Below, in pieces: positions 1-7,771 of a DNA stretch of 64,000 bases; within the stretch, counting starts at the first letter, position 1; each line of letters begins with the position of its first letter. The position numbers and the translations under genes were made by a program. The stretch is taken from the NCBI RefSeq assembly GCF_963678245.1, contig NZ_OY782773.1:1-64000 (forward strand), given 5' to 3'. The notes beneath the pieces were generated by a model that saw only the letters and a list, made by a program, of their open reading frames with translations, was not told the DNA's origin and searched no databases. Origin of the DNA: an uncultured Sunxiuqinia sp. (GTDB taxonomy: Bacteria; Bacteroidota; Bacteroidia; Bacteroidales; Prolixibacteraceae).

Positions 1-1
1 T

Positions 2-805
2 CAAAAGAGTGAAGACCGGACAGTAAAGCTGGTTTATACTGATTGGTCGGAAGCGGTGGCCATAACGAATCTGGCGAAAATTTTACTTGAAGAACAGATG
101 GATATCGAGGTTGAAGCAAAACTCACAGACGTGGAAGAAGCCTATGCCGAAGTTGCCAGTGGAAAGTCGGATGTGTTTGCCGATGCCTGGTTACCCGAAA
201 CTCATCGTAACTATTTGGAAACATATACGGGGAAGATTGAAATGCTTTCAATTATTTATCCACATGCCCGAACGGGTCTGGTTGTTCCAGACTACAGCCA
301 GTACCAATCGATTAATGATTTGAACGGCTCTAGCGTATCAATCATTGGAATTGATTTCGGAGCTGGTATCATGGCTCAGGCACGCCACGCGATTGAGCAA
401 TATGAACTGGAGGGTGTTGAGCTGAAAGACTTGTCGGAGCAGGAAATGACAGACCAATTTTCGGAGTCTTTTAAGCGCCGCGAAGAGATAATCATTACAG
501 GGTGGGAGCCTCATTGGTTGTTTGATCGTTTCGAGGTGCGCTTTCTGAATGATCCGCGTTCGGTATTCGGCATTCAGGAAAATATCTATGCGATCGGAAC
601 CAGCGGGCTCGAGGAGCGATTACCTCATGTGGTACGCTTCTTCGAACGTATGCAGCTTTCTGAACAGCAAATTAACAGTCTCATCTATTATATGAATAGT
701 GAAGCAGATCCGGAAGACGGCGTGCGCGAATGGATGCACAAGAATGAATACATCGTCAATCAATGGGTGAAAGATTTAAAACCCGAACGCAAAAAGATTA
801 TGTAA
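2..805 (+). CDS. Glycine betaine/proline betaine ABC transporter substrate-binding protein, 5' truncated by window edge
   Basis: Periplasmic or membrane-anchored binding component (ProX/OpuAC type) of a compatible-solute ABC importer. The open frame runs back to the first bases of the window with no stop; its first visible residues (VKLVYTDWSEAVAITNLAK) are the conserved start of the mature OpuAC domain, so the GTG at 56 is an internal codon and the signal peptide lies outside the window. The aromatic-rich pattern of the family is visible (DWSEA, FADAWLPETH, ITGWEPHWLFD), consistent with a Trp/Tyr cage for a quaternary amine. The ATPase and permease genes are presumably upstream, not seen. 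The family is clear; the substrate (betaine, choline or related) is inferred. Confidence 0.85.
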   Translation, partial: QKSEDRTVKLVYTDWSEAVAITNLAKILLEEQMDIEVEAKLTDVEEAYAEVASGKSDVFADAWLPETHRNYLETYTGKIEMLSIIYPHARTGLVVPDYSQYQSINDLNGSSVSIIGIDFGAGIMAQARHAIEQYELEGVELKDLSEQEMTDQFSESFKRREEIIITGWEPHWLFDRFEVRFLNDPRSVFGIQENIYAIGTSGLEERLPHVVRFFERMQLSEQQINSLIYYMNSEADPEDGVREWMHKNEYIVNQWVKDLKPERKKIM

Positions 806-825
806 GTATAGAGGAGCGTGTTGGA

Positions 826-845
826 TGAGCAATTATCTTTGCTCA
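826..845 (+). terminator. Small stem-loop after the betaine-binding gene
   Basis: A perfect 7-base inverted repeat (TGAGCAA at 826-832, TTGCTCA at 839-845) with a 6-base loop lies 20 bases past the stop codon. It has no T-run behind it, so a terminator role is only a guess. Confidence 0.25.
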
Positions 846-945
846 AAAAGCAAATGAAACGAGCATGTAAAAATATTTACACACAGAAGCGTGATTATTT
901 TAAGCGAATTTTATGTGTTGCAAAAAAATAAACAATCATAAACAC

Positions 946-1293
946 ATGAAAACCTTTAAAAACATTTTAATACAAGTTACCCAAAATGGTATGGGAAGCG
1001 GAGATGCTGCGTTGGGCCTTCAGCTTATCGAAAACTATTTCAGACTTATCAGTGAGGAAAGTGTTTTACCGCAAGTAATTGCCTTTTACAACGGTGGAGT
1101 AAGATTGTTGTGCGAGGGTTCTCTGGCTATTGATTCTTTAAAAACATTGGAACAGAGAGGCGTGAAACTAGTCGCCTGCAAAACCTGCTTGAACTATTTT
1201 GAGTTGATGGATAAGTTTGAAGTTGGCATTGCCGGTACTATGATAGATATTATGACCTTGCAAAAAGCAGCCGACAAGGTGATTTGTTTATAA
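946..1293 (+). CDS. DsrE family protein resembling the C-terminal domain of YedF
   Basis: A 115-residue single-domain DsrE/DsrF-like protein. The sequence matches the C-terminal part of the selenium-metabolism protein YedF rather than sulfite-reductase DsrE: a GMGSGDAALG opening, a NGGVRLLCEGS segment, and a CKTCLNYF motif near residue 80 that corresponds to the conserved Cys region of that family. The N-terminal TusA-like domain of full YedF is absent. I chose ATG 946 because the 11 residues upstream (from 913) are not domain-like. Isolated gene, no partner in view. Sulfur or selenium relay is a family-level inference; the substrate is unknown. Confidence 0.7.
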   Translation: MKTFKNILIQVTQNGMGSGDAALGLQLIENYFRLISEESVLPQVIAFYNGGVRLLCEGSLAIDSLKTLEQRGVKLVACKTCLNYFELMDKFEVGIAGTMIDIMTLQKAADKVICL

Positions 1294-1495
1294 GGGGTTT
1301 GAAGAGCCTTCTTTGATGCGCGAGGACTCGATCTGTCAAAAAGATCGGATCTTTCGTTTCTAGGTTGATTTTCTAGCATATTAGTCTTCCATTTTTTATA
1401 TTTTATCAACTTCGGTTTAAAGCGAAAATATCTTTTTAAATTAGTGATTACTAATATCACAGAAGAGGCTAAAATACGGGGCAATCTGCTAAAAT

Positions 1496-1750
1496 TCAAA
1501 AAAAATAAGTCAATTTTTCTTGGTTTCCCGTTTTAAAGATAAAACTAATAACAGCCTTAGAATGGGGCCATCAGCTATTTATGGGAAGTTAGATAAAACT
1601 GATTTCATAGAGGAAGTTTATAATGCCTATAATTACCTGTCAAAATTTGAGCATATCGGATCTTTGGCGTTTCTGATGGAGCAAAACGTCGATTATCTAA
1701 TTGAGAATGATTTGAAAGGAATTCTTAATGCAATTGGGAATGTATTGTAA
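1496..1750 (+). pseudogene. Unrecognised gene fragment (possible remnant)
   Basis: The reading frame 1493-1750 is open and looks protein-like (NNSLRMGPSAIYGKL, AYNYLSKFEHIGSLAF) but has no good start: ATG 1562 would cut into the coding-like part and TTG 1520 lies inside it. The preceding in-frame stop is at 1490-1492. The LSKFEHIG pattern faintly resembles the C-terminal helices of DUF5677-like proteins, which I cannot verify. The best reading is the 3' tail of a gene whose 5' part is gone; a real small protein of 62 residues from 1562 is the alternative. Confidence 0.4.
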
Positions 1751-1982
1751 ACAGTTGAATCTATTTTAGGTCTTTTGACGGGAACAGATAGCGATACTTC
1801 TAACCTTCAGAAAAGGTATAAGTAGATTTTTAGTCTTCCCGACTTCGTTTCGGAACCTGTCTTTCAACCGGTAATAATACTGATCCTGTAACGACCGGAC
1901 ATGATGACGCTTACAATTAGGCTGTCTTCTTTCGATATTCCTTATAGGATATTTCTAATTCACCATTCCCAAAATAATTTTT

Positions 1983-1990
1983 TACTTTTG
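1983..1990 (+). promoter_or_regulatory. Bacteroidota-type -7 box ahead of the first cobalamin riboswitch
   Basis: TACTTTTG matches the TAnnTTTG -7 consensus of Bacteroidota sigma-ABfr promoters and sits directly before the first base of the riboswitch P1 stem, so transcription would begin at the aptamer. No convincing -33 TTG was found at the usual distance. Confidence 0.45.
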
Positions 1991-1991
1991 C

Positions 1992-2174
1992 GTTGTTGTG
2001 GTGGCTAGCTTTCCGTTTATAGGAAAGTGCCTTAATAAGGGAATCCGGTGTAAATCCGGAGCAGTTCCCGCTGCTGTAAGCCTTGTGAAATCTTTTTGAA
2101 CCCCAGCCACTGTCCGCTATTGACGGACGGGAAGGCATTAAAAAGGAAGGTGAGCCAGAAGACCTGCCAACAAC
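1992..2174 (+). promoter_or_regulatory. Cobalamin riboswitch (first copy)
   Basis: Adenosylcobalamin-class aptamer. Visible landmarks: the conserved core GGGAATCCGGTG followed by AATCCGGAGC and CCCGCTGCTGTAAGCC around 2038-2083, a P13-like hairpin near 2111-2128, and the B12 box GCCAGAAGACCTGCC ending at 2168. The outer P1 helix can be drawn: GTTGTTG at 1992-1998 pairs with CAACAAC at 2168-2174. It lies 92 bases before the Dph6-like gene and should repress the downstream uptake operon when cobalamin is plentiful. Confidence 0.95.
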
Positions 2175-2188
2175 AGTTTGTTTAACCG

Positions 2189-2209
2189 GATCTTCGGGAA
2201 AAAAAGATC
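2189..2209 (+). promoter_or_regulatory. Post-aptamer hairpin (putative expression platform, first copy)
   Basis: GATCTT (2189-2194) pairs with AAGATC (2204-2209) around a purine-rich loop beginning CGGGA. It starts 15 bases past P1. A near-identical arrangement follows the second riboswitch at 7635-7653, so it is probably part of the switch. There is no T-run, so translational control or a structural role is more likely than termination. Confidence 0.4.
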
Positions 2210-2265
2210 GACGGGAACCCTGTTCCTGCCAATTCGATTTCTCTGAGGCTAAATAATTAGCTGTA

Positions 2266-2913
2266 ATGAATGTATTTTTCTCATGGAGTGGGGGTAAGGA
2301 TTGTATGTTAGCCTTACACCGCACACTGCAAAATGGTGAACACCGTTTGCTGGCTTTACTTAACATGTGTGATCGCGACACCAACTTTTCAAGGTCGCAC
2401 GGTCTGAAAAAAGAGCTGCTCCAGCGACAAGCTGAAGCGATGAACGTTCGTCTGGTTCAGAGAGGCACCAGCCTTGGCGAGTACGAAAGAGATTTTAAAC
2501 TAGCAATTGCAGAGTTGAAAAAAGAAGGCCTTGAGGGTGGAGTATTTGGCGACATCTACCTGATTGAACACCGCAGCTGGATTGAACGTGTTTGTGCGGA
2601 TATGGGAATTCAAGCCATCTTCCCACTTTGGGGAGATTCTACAGATTTGTTGGCGACTGAATTGGTCGATGCCGGCTTTGAACCGCTGGTTTTATCTGTT
2701 CATGCTGACCATTTGCCACAGAATTTTTTAGGGCGCACTTTCAACCAGGAAATGATTAACGATTTACAACACTTGGATGGTATTGATATTTGTGCTGAAA
2801 ATGGAGAATTTCACAGTTTTGTTGTCAACGGTCCGGTTTTTAAGCACCCGGTTGCCTATGAAAAAGGTGAGGTATATTTTAAAGGTAAACATTGGTTTCT
2901 GGAATTAAATTAG
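2266..2913 (+). CDS. Dph6-family PP-loop ATPase (diphthine--ammonia ligase homologue) in the B12 operon
   Basis: A 215-residue ATP pyrophosphatase-fold protein. The PP-loop is at residues 7-12 (SGGKDC), followed by family patterns GGVFGDIY, HRSWIERV, FPLWG and NGEFHSFV. The archaeal and eukaryotic relative amidates diphthine on elongation factor 2, a modification bacteria do not have, so that name cannot describe its job. It is the first gene behind a cobalamin riboswitch and is followed after 7 bases by btuF. An ATP-dependent amidation or adenylation step in corrinoid salvage would fit but is inference. ATG 2266 is the only sensible start. Confidence 0.85.
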   Translation: MNVFFSWSGGKDCMLALHRTLQNGEHRLLALLNMCDRDTNFSRSHGLKKELLQRQAEAMNVRLVQRGTSLGEYERDFKLAIAELKKEGLEGGVFGDIYLIEHRSWIERVCADMGIQAIFPLWGDSTDLLATELVDAGFEPLVLSVHADHLPQNFLGRTFNQEMINDLQHLDGIDICAENGEFHSFVVNGPVFKHPVAYEKGEVYFKGKHWFLELN

Positions 2914-2920
2914 CATACGA

Positions 2921-3736
2921 ATGAAAAAAAGAATACTAAGTTTCCTGTTGTTTATTTTGGTGGTTTTCAGTGTCCTGGGACAGAAACCTCAGCGTATTAT
3001 TTCATTGGCGCCGTCGCTAACCAAAAACCTGTATCTATTGGATGCTGAAGAACTGTTGGTTGGCTGTACCAGCTATTGCACCTTGCAAAGTGGAATCGAT
3101 GCTGAGGTGATAGCATCGGCTGTTCTGGTAAATTACGAGAAGGCAGTCATGCTAAAACCAGACATGGTAATTACTACATCACTGACCAAGCCAAAAACAA
3201 TTGACACCTTTCGAAAGCTGGGAGTTAAAGTGCTTGAATTTCCAACCCCAAAGTCATTTAGTGAAATCTGCGATCAGTTTATTGAGTTGGGTGCAACAAT
3301 TGGCAAGCAGGCATTGGCTGAAGAAATCATTACCAATGCCAAAAGTCGGATGAAAACGATTCAGGCAAAAGTTCCTGCGGGTCAGTCCAAACAGAAAATT
3401 TTCATCCAAATTGGAGCCAACCCGCTGTTTGCAGTGGTTTCGCATACCTTTATGAATGACTTTGTGCGATTTTCGGGAACGGAGAATATCGCTTCGGATA
3501 TGACGGTTGGTAGTATTAATCGCGAAACTGTTTTGGTGCGTAATCCTGATGTGATTATTGTGGTGCTGATGGGCTCGTTGGGAGCTGAAGAAAAGGATCG
3601 TTGGGAGGAGTTTAGCTCATTAAGCGCAGTAAAGAAAAAACAGGTTTTTGTAGTGAATGCCGATAAAACCTGTAGTCCAACACCCTTATCTTTTGTTGAG
3701 GCATTGGATGAAATCATCACCTTAATTTACAAGTAA
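2921..3736 (+). CDS. btuF: Cobalamin ABC transporter substrate-binding protein BtuF-like
   Basis: Periplasmic corrinoid-binding protein feeding the BtuCD permease. A signal peptide covers about residues 1-20 (MKKRILSFLLFILVVFSVLG). The mature part opens with PQRIISLAPSLTKNLYLL, the classic start of the class III periplasmic-binding fold (PF01497), and ends with the SPTPLSFVEALDEI helix typical of metal-chelate and B12 binders. The stop codon overlaps the cobO start by one base, so the two are translationally coupled. Siderophore binders share the fold, but the riboswitch and neighbours make cobalamin by far the best substrate. Confidence 0.85.
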   Translation: MKKRILSFLLFILVVFSVLGQKPQRIISLAPSLTKNLYLLDAEELLVGCTSYCTLQSGIDAEVIASAVLVNYEKAVMLKPDMVITTSLTKPKTIDTFRKLGVKVLEFPTPKSFSEICDQFIELGATIGKQALAEEIITNAKSRMKTIQAKVPAGQSKQKIFIQIGANPLFAVVSHTFMNDFVRFSGTENIASDMTVGSINRETVLVRNPDVIIVVLMGSLGAEEKDRWEEFSSLSAVKKKQVFVVNADKTCSPTPLSFVEALDEIITLIYK

Positions 3737-4263
3737 TGAAACGAGGACTAGTACATATTTACACTGGTACCGGTAAGGGCAAAACAACGGCTTCGGTAGG
3801 ATTGGCGACACGAGCATTGGGGCAGGGATTAAAAGTGGTTTATGCACATTTTATGAAACGACCTGAGTTGTATGGTTATCACGAAATTGACAGTATGAAA
3901 AAGTTGGGTGCGACTATACTGGGATTTACTGATGGACATCCGAATTTCAACAAAGAAGTAACTCCTGAAAAATTGAGAGAACAGGTTGCCGATGCCTTAG
4001 TTTATTTGTCAGGCTATTGTCAAACAGCAGCACCCAACCTGATGATTCTGGATGAAATCATCATTTGTGTTCGCGATGGTTTTTTGGATGAACAGGATCT
4101 GATTAACTTTATCGATTCGAAACCCGAAGGCATGGAGTTGGTGCTGACAGGTCGGGGGGTAACTCCCGGACTGATTGAAAAGGCCAATTATGTGTCGGAA
4201 ATCAATAAGATTAAACATCCGTTTGATGAGGGAATTCCCAGTCGGAAAGGGATTGAGTTTTAA
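3736..4263 (+). CDS. cobO: Cob(I)yrinic acid a,c-diamide adenosyltransferase (CobO/BtuR type)
   Basis: Transfers the 5'-deoxyadenosyl group of ATP to reduced corrinoids, giving the coenzyme form needed for later assembly. The inverted-orientation P-loop of the CobA/CobO/BtuR family is at residues 11-18 (GTGKGKTT), and the family LDEI motif is in the middle (MILDEIIICVRDGFL). At 175 residues it is about 20 shorter than E. coli BtuR because the N-terminal extension is missing. The start codon overlaps the btuF stop. It is followed by 66 noncoding bases and then btuC. Confidence 0.9.
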   Translation: MKRGLVHIYTGTGKGKTTASVGLATRALGQGLKVVYAHFMKRPELYGYHEIDSMKKLGATILGFTDGHPNFNKEVTPEKLREQVADALVYLSGYCQTAAPNLMILDEIIICVRDGFLDEQDLINFIDSKPEGMELVLTGRGVTPGLIEKANYVSEINKIKHPFDEGIPSRKGIEF

Positions 4264-4329
4264 AACTAGAGCATAAGTAGAAAGTGGAAGCTCCGGATTT
4301 ATGTACTGAAGAACGAAATGAAATAGACA

Positions 4330-5346
4330 TTGTTTGCTCAAACAAGATATATAAAATGGATCATTGCAATGGTTGCGATGTTGGTAATGCTTTTGTTTTC
4401 AGCCGGCATTGGCTTGTCGGTTGGTGAGTTGAAGCTTAGTCTGATGGATGTTTTTCATTTGCTATCCAAAGGATCAGACGGCAGTATGGAATACATGTTG
4501 ATTTCCAAAATTCGATTACCACGCGTAATTCTAGGCTTAGCTGTTGGTGGGGCGCTTAGTTTGGCTGGCGTTATTCTGCAGGGAATTTACCGCAATCCTT
4601 TGGTAGAGCCTTTTACCTTGGGGATTTCAGGCGGTGCATCTTTGGGTGTGGCTTTTACCATTGTATTTGGACTGCATATTTCGCTAGGCTCATTCATGCT
4701 ACCACTATCTGGTTTTGTTGGCGCTTTTGTCATTATTTTTTTAGTGTACACACTGAGCTCCCGCAATGGGAATATCAATATCCAGAATATGCTGCTTACC
4801 GGGGTGATGGTCAGTTTTATTGCCTCTTCGGCTATGATGTTTTTAATGGCAACGACCAGCTCCGACAACTTGCATGGCATCGTTTTTTGGATTATGGGTT
4901 CGTTGGATGAACCGGACACCGGATTGATCAAACTGACTTTGTTTGCCAGCCTACTGGTATTGGTTATTTCCTACCTGTTTGTGCAACCGCTAAATGCCCT
5001 TCGTTTGGGCGAAGAAAAAGCCATGCACTTAGGATTTAATACCAATATGGTCATTCGGGTGTTGTTTATAATGGCTTCGTTGCTGGCCGGCATTTGTGTG
5101 TCGGTAGCAGGTGTCATTGGTTTTGTGGGCTTAATTATTCCACATGTATTGCGTCTGTTGTTTGGCTCCGATTACCGTTTTCTGTTGGTCGGATCGTTTC
5201 TACTTGGCGGCATCTTTCTGGTGCTGTCAGATGTCGTTGCCCGTACCATTATTTCACCCAATGAGTTGCCAATTGGTGTGATTACCGGAATTATTGGCGG
5301 CGTGGTTTTCTTATTGTTAATGAGTCAGAACCGAAAGAAAAGTTAA
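4330..5346 (+). CDS. btuC: Cobalamin ABC transporter permease BtuC-like (FecCD family)
   Basis: Inner-membrane permease with about ten hydrophobic segments in 338 residues, the normal size for FecCD/BtuC proteins. Family marks: LPRVILGLAVGGALSLAG early, then the conserved NPL/GISGGASLG stretch, and GFVGLIIPHVLRLL before the last helices (the coupling region that meets the ATPase). The start is TTG 4330; the upstream frame closes with TAG at 4324 and later Met codons would remove the first helix. It is separated by one base from btuD, implying coupling. Substrate assignment rests on the operon. Confidence 0.87.
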   Translation: MFAQTRYIKWIIAMVAMLVMLLFSAGIGLSVGELKLSLMDVFHLLSKGSDGSMEYMLISKIRLPRVILGLAVGGALSLAGVILQGIYRNPLVEPFTLGISGGASLGVAFTIVFGLHISLGSFMLPLSGFVGAFVIIFLVYTLSSRNGNINIQNMLLTGVMVSFIASSAMMFLMATTSSDNLHGIVFWIMGSLDEPDTGLIKLTLFASLLVLVISYLFVQPLNALRLGEEKAMHLGFNTNMVIRVLFIMASLLAGICVSVAGVIGFVGLIIPHVLRLLFGSDYRFLLVGSFLLGGIFLVLSDVVARTIISPNELPIGVITGIIGGVVFLLLMSQNRKKS

Positions 5347-5347
5347 C

Positions 5348-6154
5348 ATGAGCGAATCCTTTTTCCATATCGATAATTTTTCATGCGGCTATCCCTCATT
5401 TAAGCTGAGTGGAATTAGCTTGAGCCTGGAGAAAGGGTCATTCAGTGGGATCATCGGGCCCAATGGATCGGGAAAAACCACCTTGTTTCGGGGAGTAACC
5501 AGTTCTATTGCAACCTTGGAAGGCTCGGTTTATCTGAAAGGGAAAAACCTCCAAAAGCTTTCGCTAAAGGAACGGGCTCAAAACATCGCTATCGTTAGCC
5601 AATTTGTTGATCTCGATCAAATGTCAGTGGAAGATTATGTGTTGATGGGGAGGATGCCGTATCAGAACCGTTTTCAGTTTTTCGAATCGAAAGAGGATTT
5701 AGAAAAGGCACACAAATATATGCAGCTTACCGATGTGTTGAAGCATAAAGACAAACTGATGACTGAATTGAGTGGTGGCGAACAACAACGTGCTGCCATT
5801 GCCCGGGCCTTAACACAGGAGCCCGAATTGCTCCTGTTGGATGAGCCAACTTCACATTTGGACATCACGCATCAGGTGCGCATTTTGGATCTGCTGCATC
5901 GGTTGAATCAGGAAATGGGACTGACCGTTTTGATGGTTATCCACGATCTGAACTTGGCTTCGGAATATTGCGATCAATTGATTCTGTTCAAAGAAGGACA
6001 ACTATTTACCCAAGGCACACCGGAAGAAGTCCTGACTTTTGATACCATCGAAAAAGTGTACGACACGCCTGTTATTACTCGTACAAATCCGTATTCCAAC
6101 AAACCTGTTATCTTTTTAGTGAGCGAGAAGATGATGAAAAAGTCGGAAGAATAA
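5348..6154 (+). CDS. btuD: Cobalamin ABC transporter ATP-binding protein BtuD-like
   Basis: Cytoplasmic ATPase that powers the BtuCDF importer. Walker A GPNGSGKT is at residues 37-44, the ABC signature LSGGEQQR near 141-148, Walker B LLLLDEPT near 158-165, and a switch His in [10 protein letters not shown]. At 268 residues it has the usual iron-siderophore/B12 ATPase length. It starts one base after the btuC stop. A 44-base gap separates it from the porin gene, with no terminator in between, so the porin is probably on the same transcript. Confidence 0.88.
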   Translation: MSESFFHIDNFSCGYPSFKLSGISLSLEKGSFSGIIGPNGSGKTTLFRGVTSSIATLEGSVYLKGKNLQKLSLKERAQNIAIVSQFVDLDQMSVEDYVLMGRMPYQNRFQFFESKEDLEKAHKYMQLTDVLKHKDKLMTELSGGEQQRAAIARALTQEPELLLLDEPTSHLDITHQVRILDLLHRLNQEMGLTVLMVIHDLNLASEYCDQLILFKEGQLFTQGTPEEVLTFDTIEKVYDTPVITRTNPYSNKPVIFLVSEKMMKKSEE

Positions 6155-6198
6155 GTTAAATTGCGTTTACCTGGGGTCGTAAATAAAAACGAAACTGT

Positions 6199-7392
6199 AT
6201 GCAATTAAATCTACCTCATTTTATTTTATCGTTTTTGCTTTTGATAGCTTCTTGCGGATATGCTTCAACTATTGACGAATGTATTAACGAGGAAGGCGAT
6301 ACAACATTAGTGAACCAGTTTTTTGGTTTGTTTGCTGCTGAAGAAGGATCAGATATTCCTGAAGCACAACGCTCAAAGCGGAAGCAAGTGGATGAGTTGT
6401 TGAAAGCACTTACAAAGCGCGATGGTCAGCTTCAGTTCAATGGAGTAGCAACCGCTAGTTTTCAGGTAGAACCGCAGTCGCATGCGAATTACCAGGCAGT
6501 GGGATCGTTTGATATTTTTGCGTTCACAAGCTTTGGACAACATACGATTTTGTTTTTCGATCTCGAAGCCATCGGTGGTGATGGGCCGGATCAATTAATT
6601 CCAAATTTGAGCGGACTAAATGCTGACGCCGGATCAACGCAGAATTCCGAGGGGATTGACCAATTGGTGGTGCTGGAAGCCTGGGCCGAGTTTCGGGCAT
6701 TGAAAGACATATTTACAATCAATGTTGGAAAAATTGATGTGACGAACTACTTCGACAATAACCTACATGCTAACGACGAAACATCTCAATTCTTAAGTGG
6801 CGCATTTGTCAACAGCGCTGCTTTGCCTGCCCCAATAAATGCTCCTGGTGTTCGTTTCCGAACTTCATTTGTCAATCGGTTTTACTTGCAATTGGCTTTG
6901 AGTAGTTTGGACAACTCTGGTAATGATTTGATGCGTGATCATTTTAAGATTGCAGAGACCGGCTTCAAGCTTTTTCCACAAACAGGCTGGGAAGCCAATT
7001 TTCGGTTTTATGGTTTCGAACATCCGGCTGCAGGCCATAGCCGGGGATTTGGGCTTTCTTTTGATGAACTAATTGCCGGACGGTTTACGGTTTTTGGTCG
7101 CTATGCAAAAAACGAAAAGAGACTCTCCGAATTGTTTGGCATTGAGCAAGCCTGGAGTGCCGGAGTTGGGTTCAAACAGCTATTTCTGAATCGAGAGTTT
7201 AAAGTAGGCTTAGCTTTTGGTGAAACTAAAGCATTCGCGCAAAATGAACAGGAGAAATTAGCCGAATTGTACATCAGCAATCAGTTTAATCAATGGGTTT
7301 TTCTCTCGCCTCATTTGCAGTGGATTGATCCTATGTTTCCAGCTCAGGATGAACACATGTTGCTAGGACTGCGAATTAATTTTAGCTATTGA
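6199..7392 (+). CDS. Outer-membrane porin of the carbohydrate-selective OprB family
   Basis: A 397-residue secreted beta-barrel protein: N-terminal signal (FILSFLLLIASCGYAS), alternating hydrophobic strands throughout, and a terminal aromatic residue (INFSY). The OprB family signature is visible around residues 170-205 (VGKIDVTNYFDNNLHANDE, then QFLSGAFVNSAALP). OprB-like porins usually pass sugars or other small solutes. Here the gene follows btuD closely and precedes the second B12 riboswitch, so a role in the same physiological response is possible, but nothing in the sequence shows that it binds corrinoids. The cysteine at the signal end (ASCGYA) could instead be a lipidation site, which is less likely for a porin. 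Confidence 0.8.
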   Translation: MQLNLPHFILSFLLLIASCGYASTIDECINEEGDTTLVNQFFGLFAAEEGSDIPEAQRSKRKQVDELLKALTKRDGQLQFNGVATASFQVEPQSHANYQAVGSFDIFAFTSFGQHTILFFDLEAIGGDGPDQLIPNLSGLNADAGSTQNSEGIDQLVVLEAWAEFRALKDIFTINVGKIDVTNYFDNNLHANDETSQFLSGAFVNSAALPAPINAPGVRFRTSFVNRFYLQLALSSLDNSGNDLMRDHFKIAETGFKLFPQTGWEANFRFYGFEHPAAGHSRGFGLSFDELIAGRFTVFGRYAKNEKRLSELFGIEQAWSAGVGFKQLFLNREFKVGLAFGETKAFAQNEQEKLAELYISNQFNQWVFLSPHLQWIDPMFPAQDEHMLLGLRINFSY

Positions 7393-7402
7393 TTTTTTGA
7401 AA

Positions 7403-7437
7403 TTGCCTTTTCCCAACCAAAATTATTTCTACATTTG
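7403..7437 (+). promoter_or_regulatory. Promoter candidate for the btuB transcript
   Basis: TACATTTG at 7430-7437 fits the TAnnTTTG -7 consensus, with a TTG at 7403-7405 about 24 bases upstream as a -33 element. The predicted start would fall at or just before the riboswitch P1 stem, the same geometry as at the first riboswitch. Confidence 0.5.
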
Positions 7438-7442
7438 TCACG

Positions 7443-7619
7443 GATTTGGTTCCAACGATCGTTCCGCGATCAGGATCAAAATGGGAATTCGGTTAGAATC
7501 CGGAGCTGTACCCGCAGCTGTAAGCCTTAATAACGCTTTCTGAAACTCCAGCCACTATCTCGTTTATCGGGGTGGGAAGGCCTCAGAAAGTAAGGTGAGC
7601 CAGAAGACCTGCCAAAATC
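7443..7619 (+). promoter_or_regulatory. Cobalamin riboswitch (second copy)
   Basis: Same class as the switch at 1992-2174. It shows the core GGGAATTCGGTT then GAATCCGGAGCTGTACCCGC and CTGTAAGCC (7483-7527), and the B12 box GAGCCAGAAGACCTGCC ending at 7613. The outer helix is GATTTGG (7443-7449) with CCAAAATC (7612-7619), one A bulged. It controls the BtuB-like receptor gene that starts 152 bases further on. Confidence 0.95.
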
Positions 7620-7634
7620 TGTTTTTTTAATCAT

Positions 7635-7653
7635 AGCTTTCGGGATAAAAGCT
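7635..7653 (+). promoter_or_regulatory. Post-aptamer hairpin (putative expression platform, second copy)
   Basis: AGCTTT (7635-7640) pairs with AAAGCT (7648-7653) around the loop CGGGATA. Its distance from P1 (15 bases), the CGGGA loop start and the A-rich 3' side of the loop all match the hairpin at 2189-2209, although the stem bases differ. Compensatory change of this kind supports a functional structure. Confidence 0.4.
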
Positions 7654-7771
7654 TGAGGTGAATAATATTCATTCATTTATCCGTCTGTATTCTTTTCATA
7701 TTCATTTATGGAATTGAAGAGTTTTTGAAAGTCTATGGTTGCATGTTTATGTTTAACCATACTTTATTTTA

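Noticed and set aside
1313-1356. Short AAAGAT/ATCTTT inverted repeat after the DsrE-like gene
   Set aside because: The stem is only 6 bases of AT-rich sequence and there is no T-run; not called a terminator.
1194-1499. Minus-strand open frame of 101 codons across the DsrE-like gene and its downstream gap
   Set aside because: Half lies antisense to a real gene, the rest is Lys/Arg-rich low-information sequence with no domain or start context.
1917-2384. Minus-strand frame over the first cobalamin riboswitch
   Set aside because: It covers the aptamer and the start of the Dph6-like gene; its apparent length comes from structured RNA sequence.
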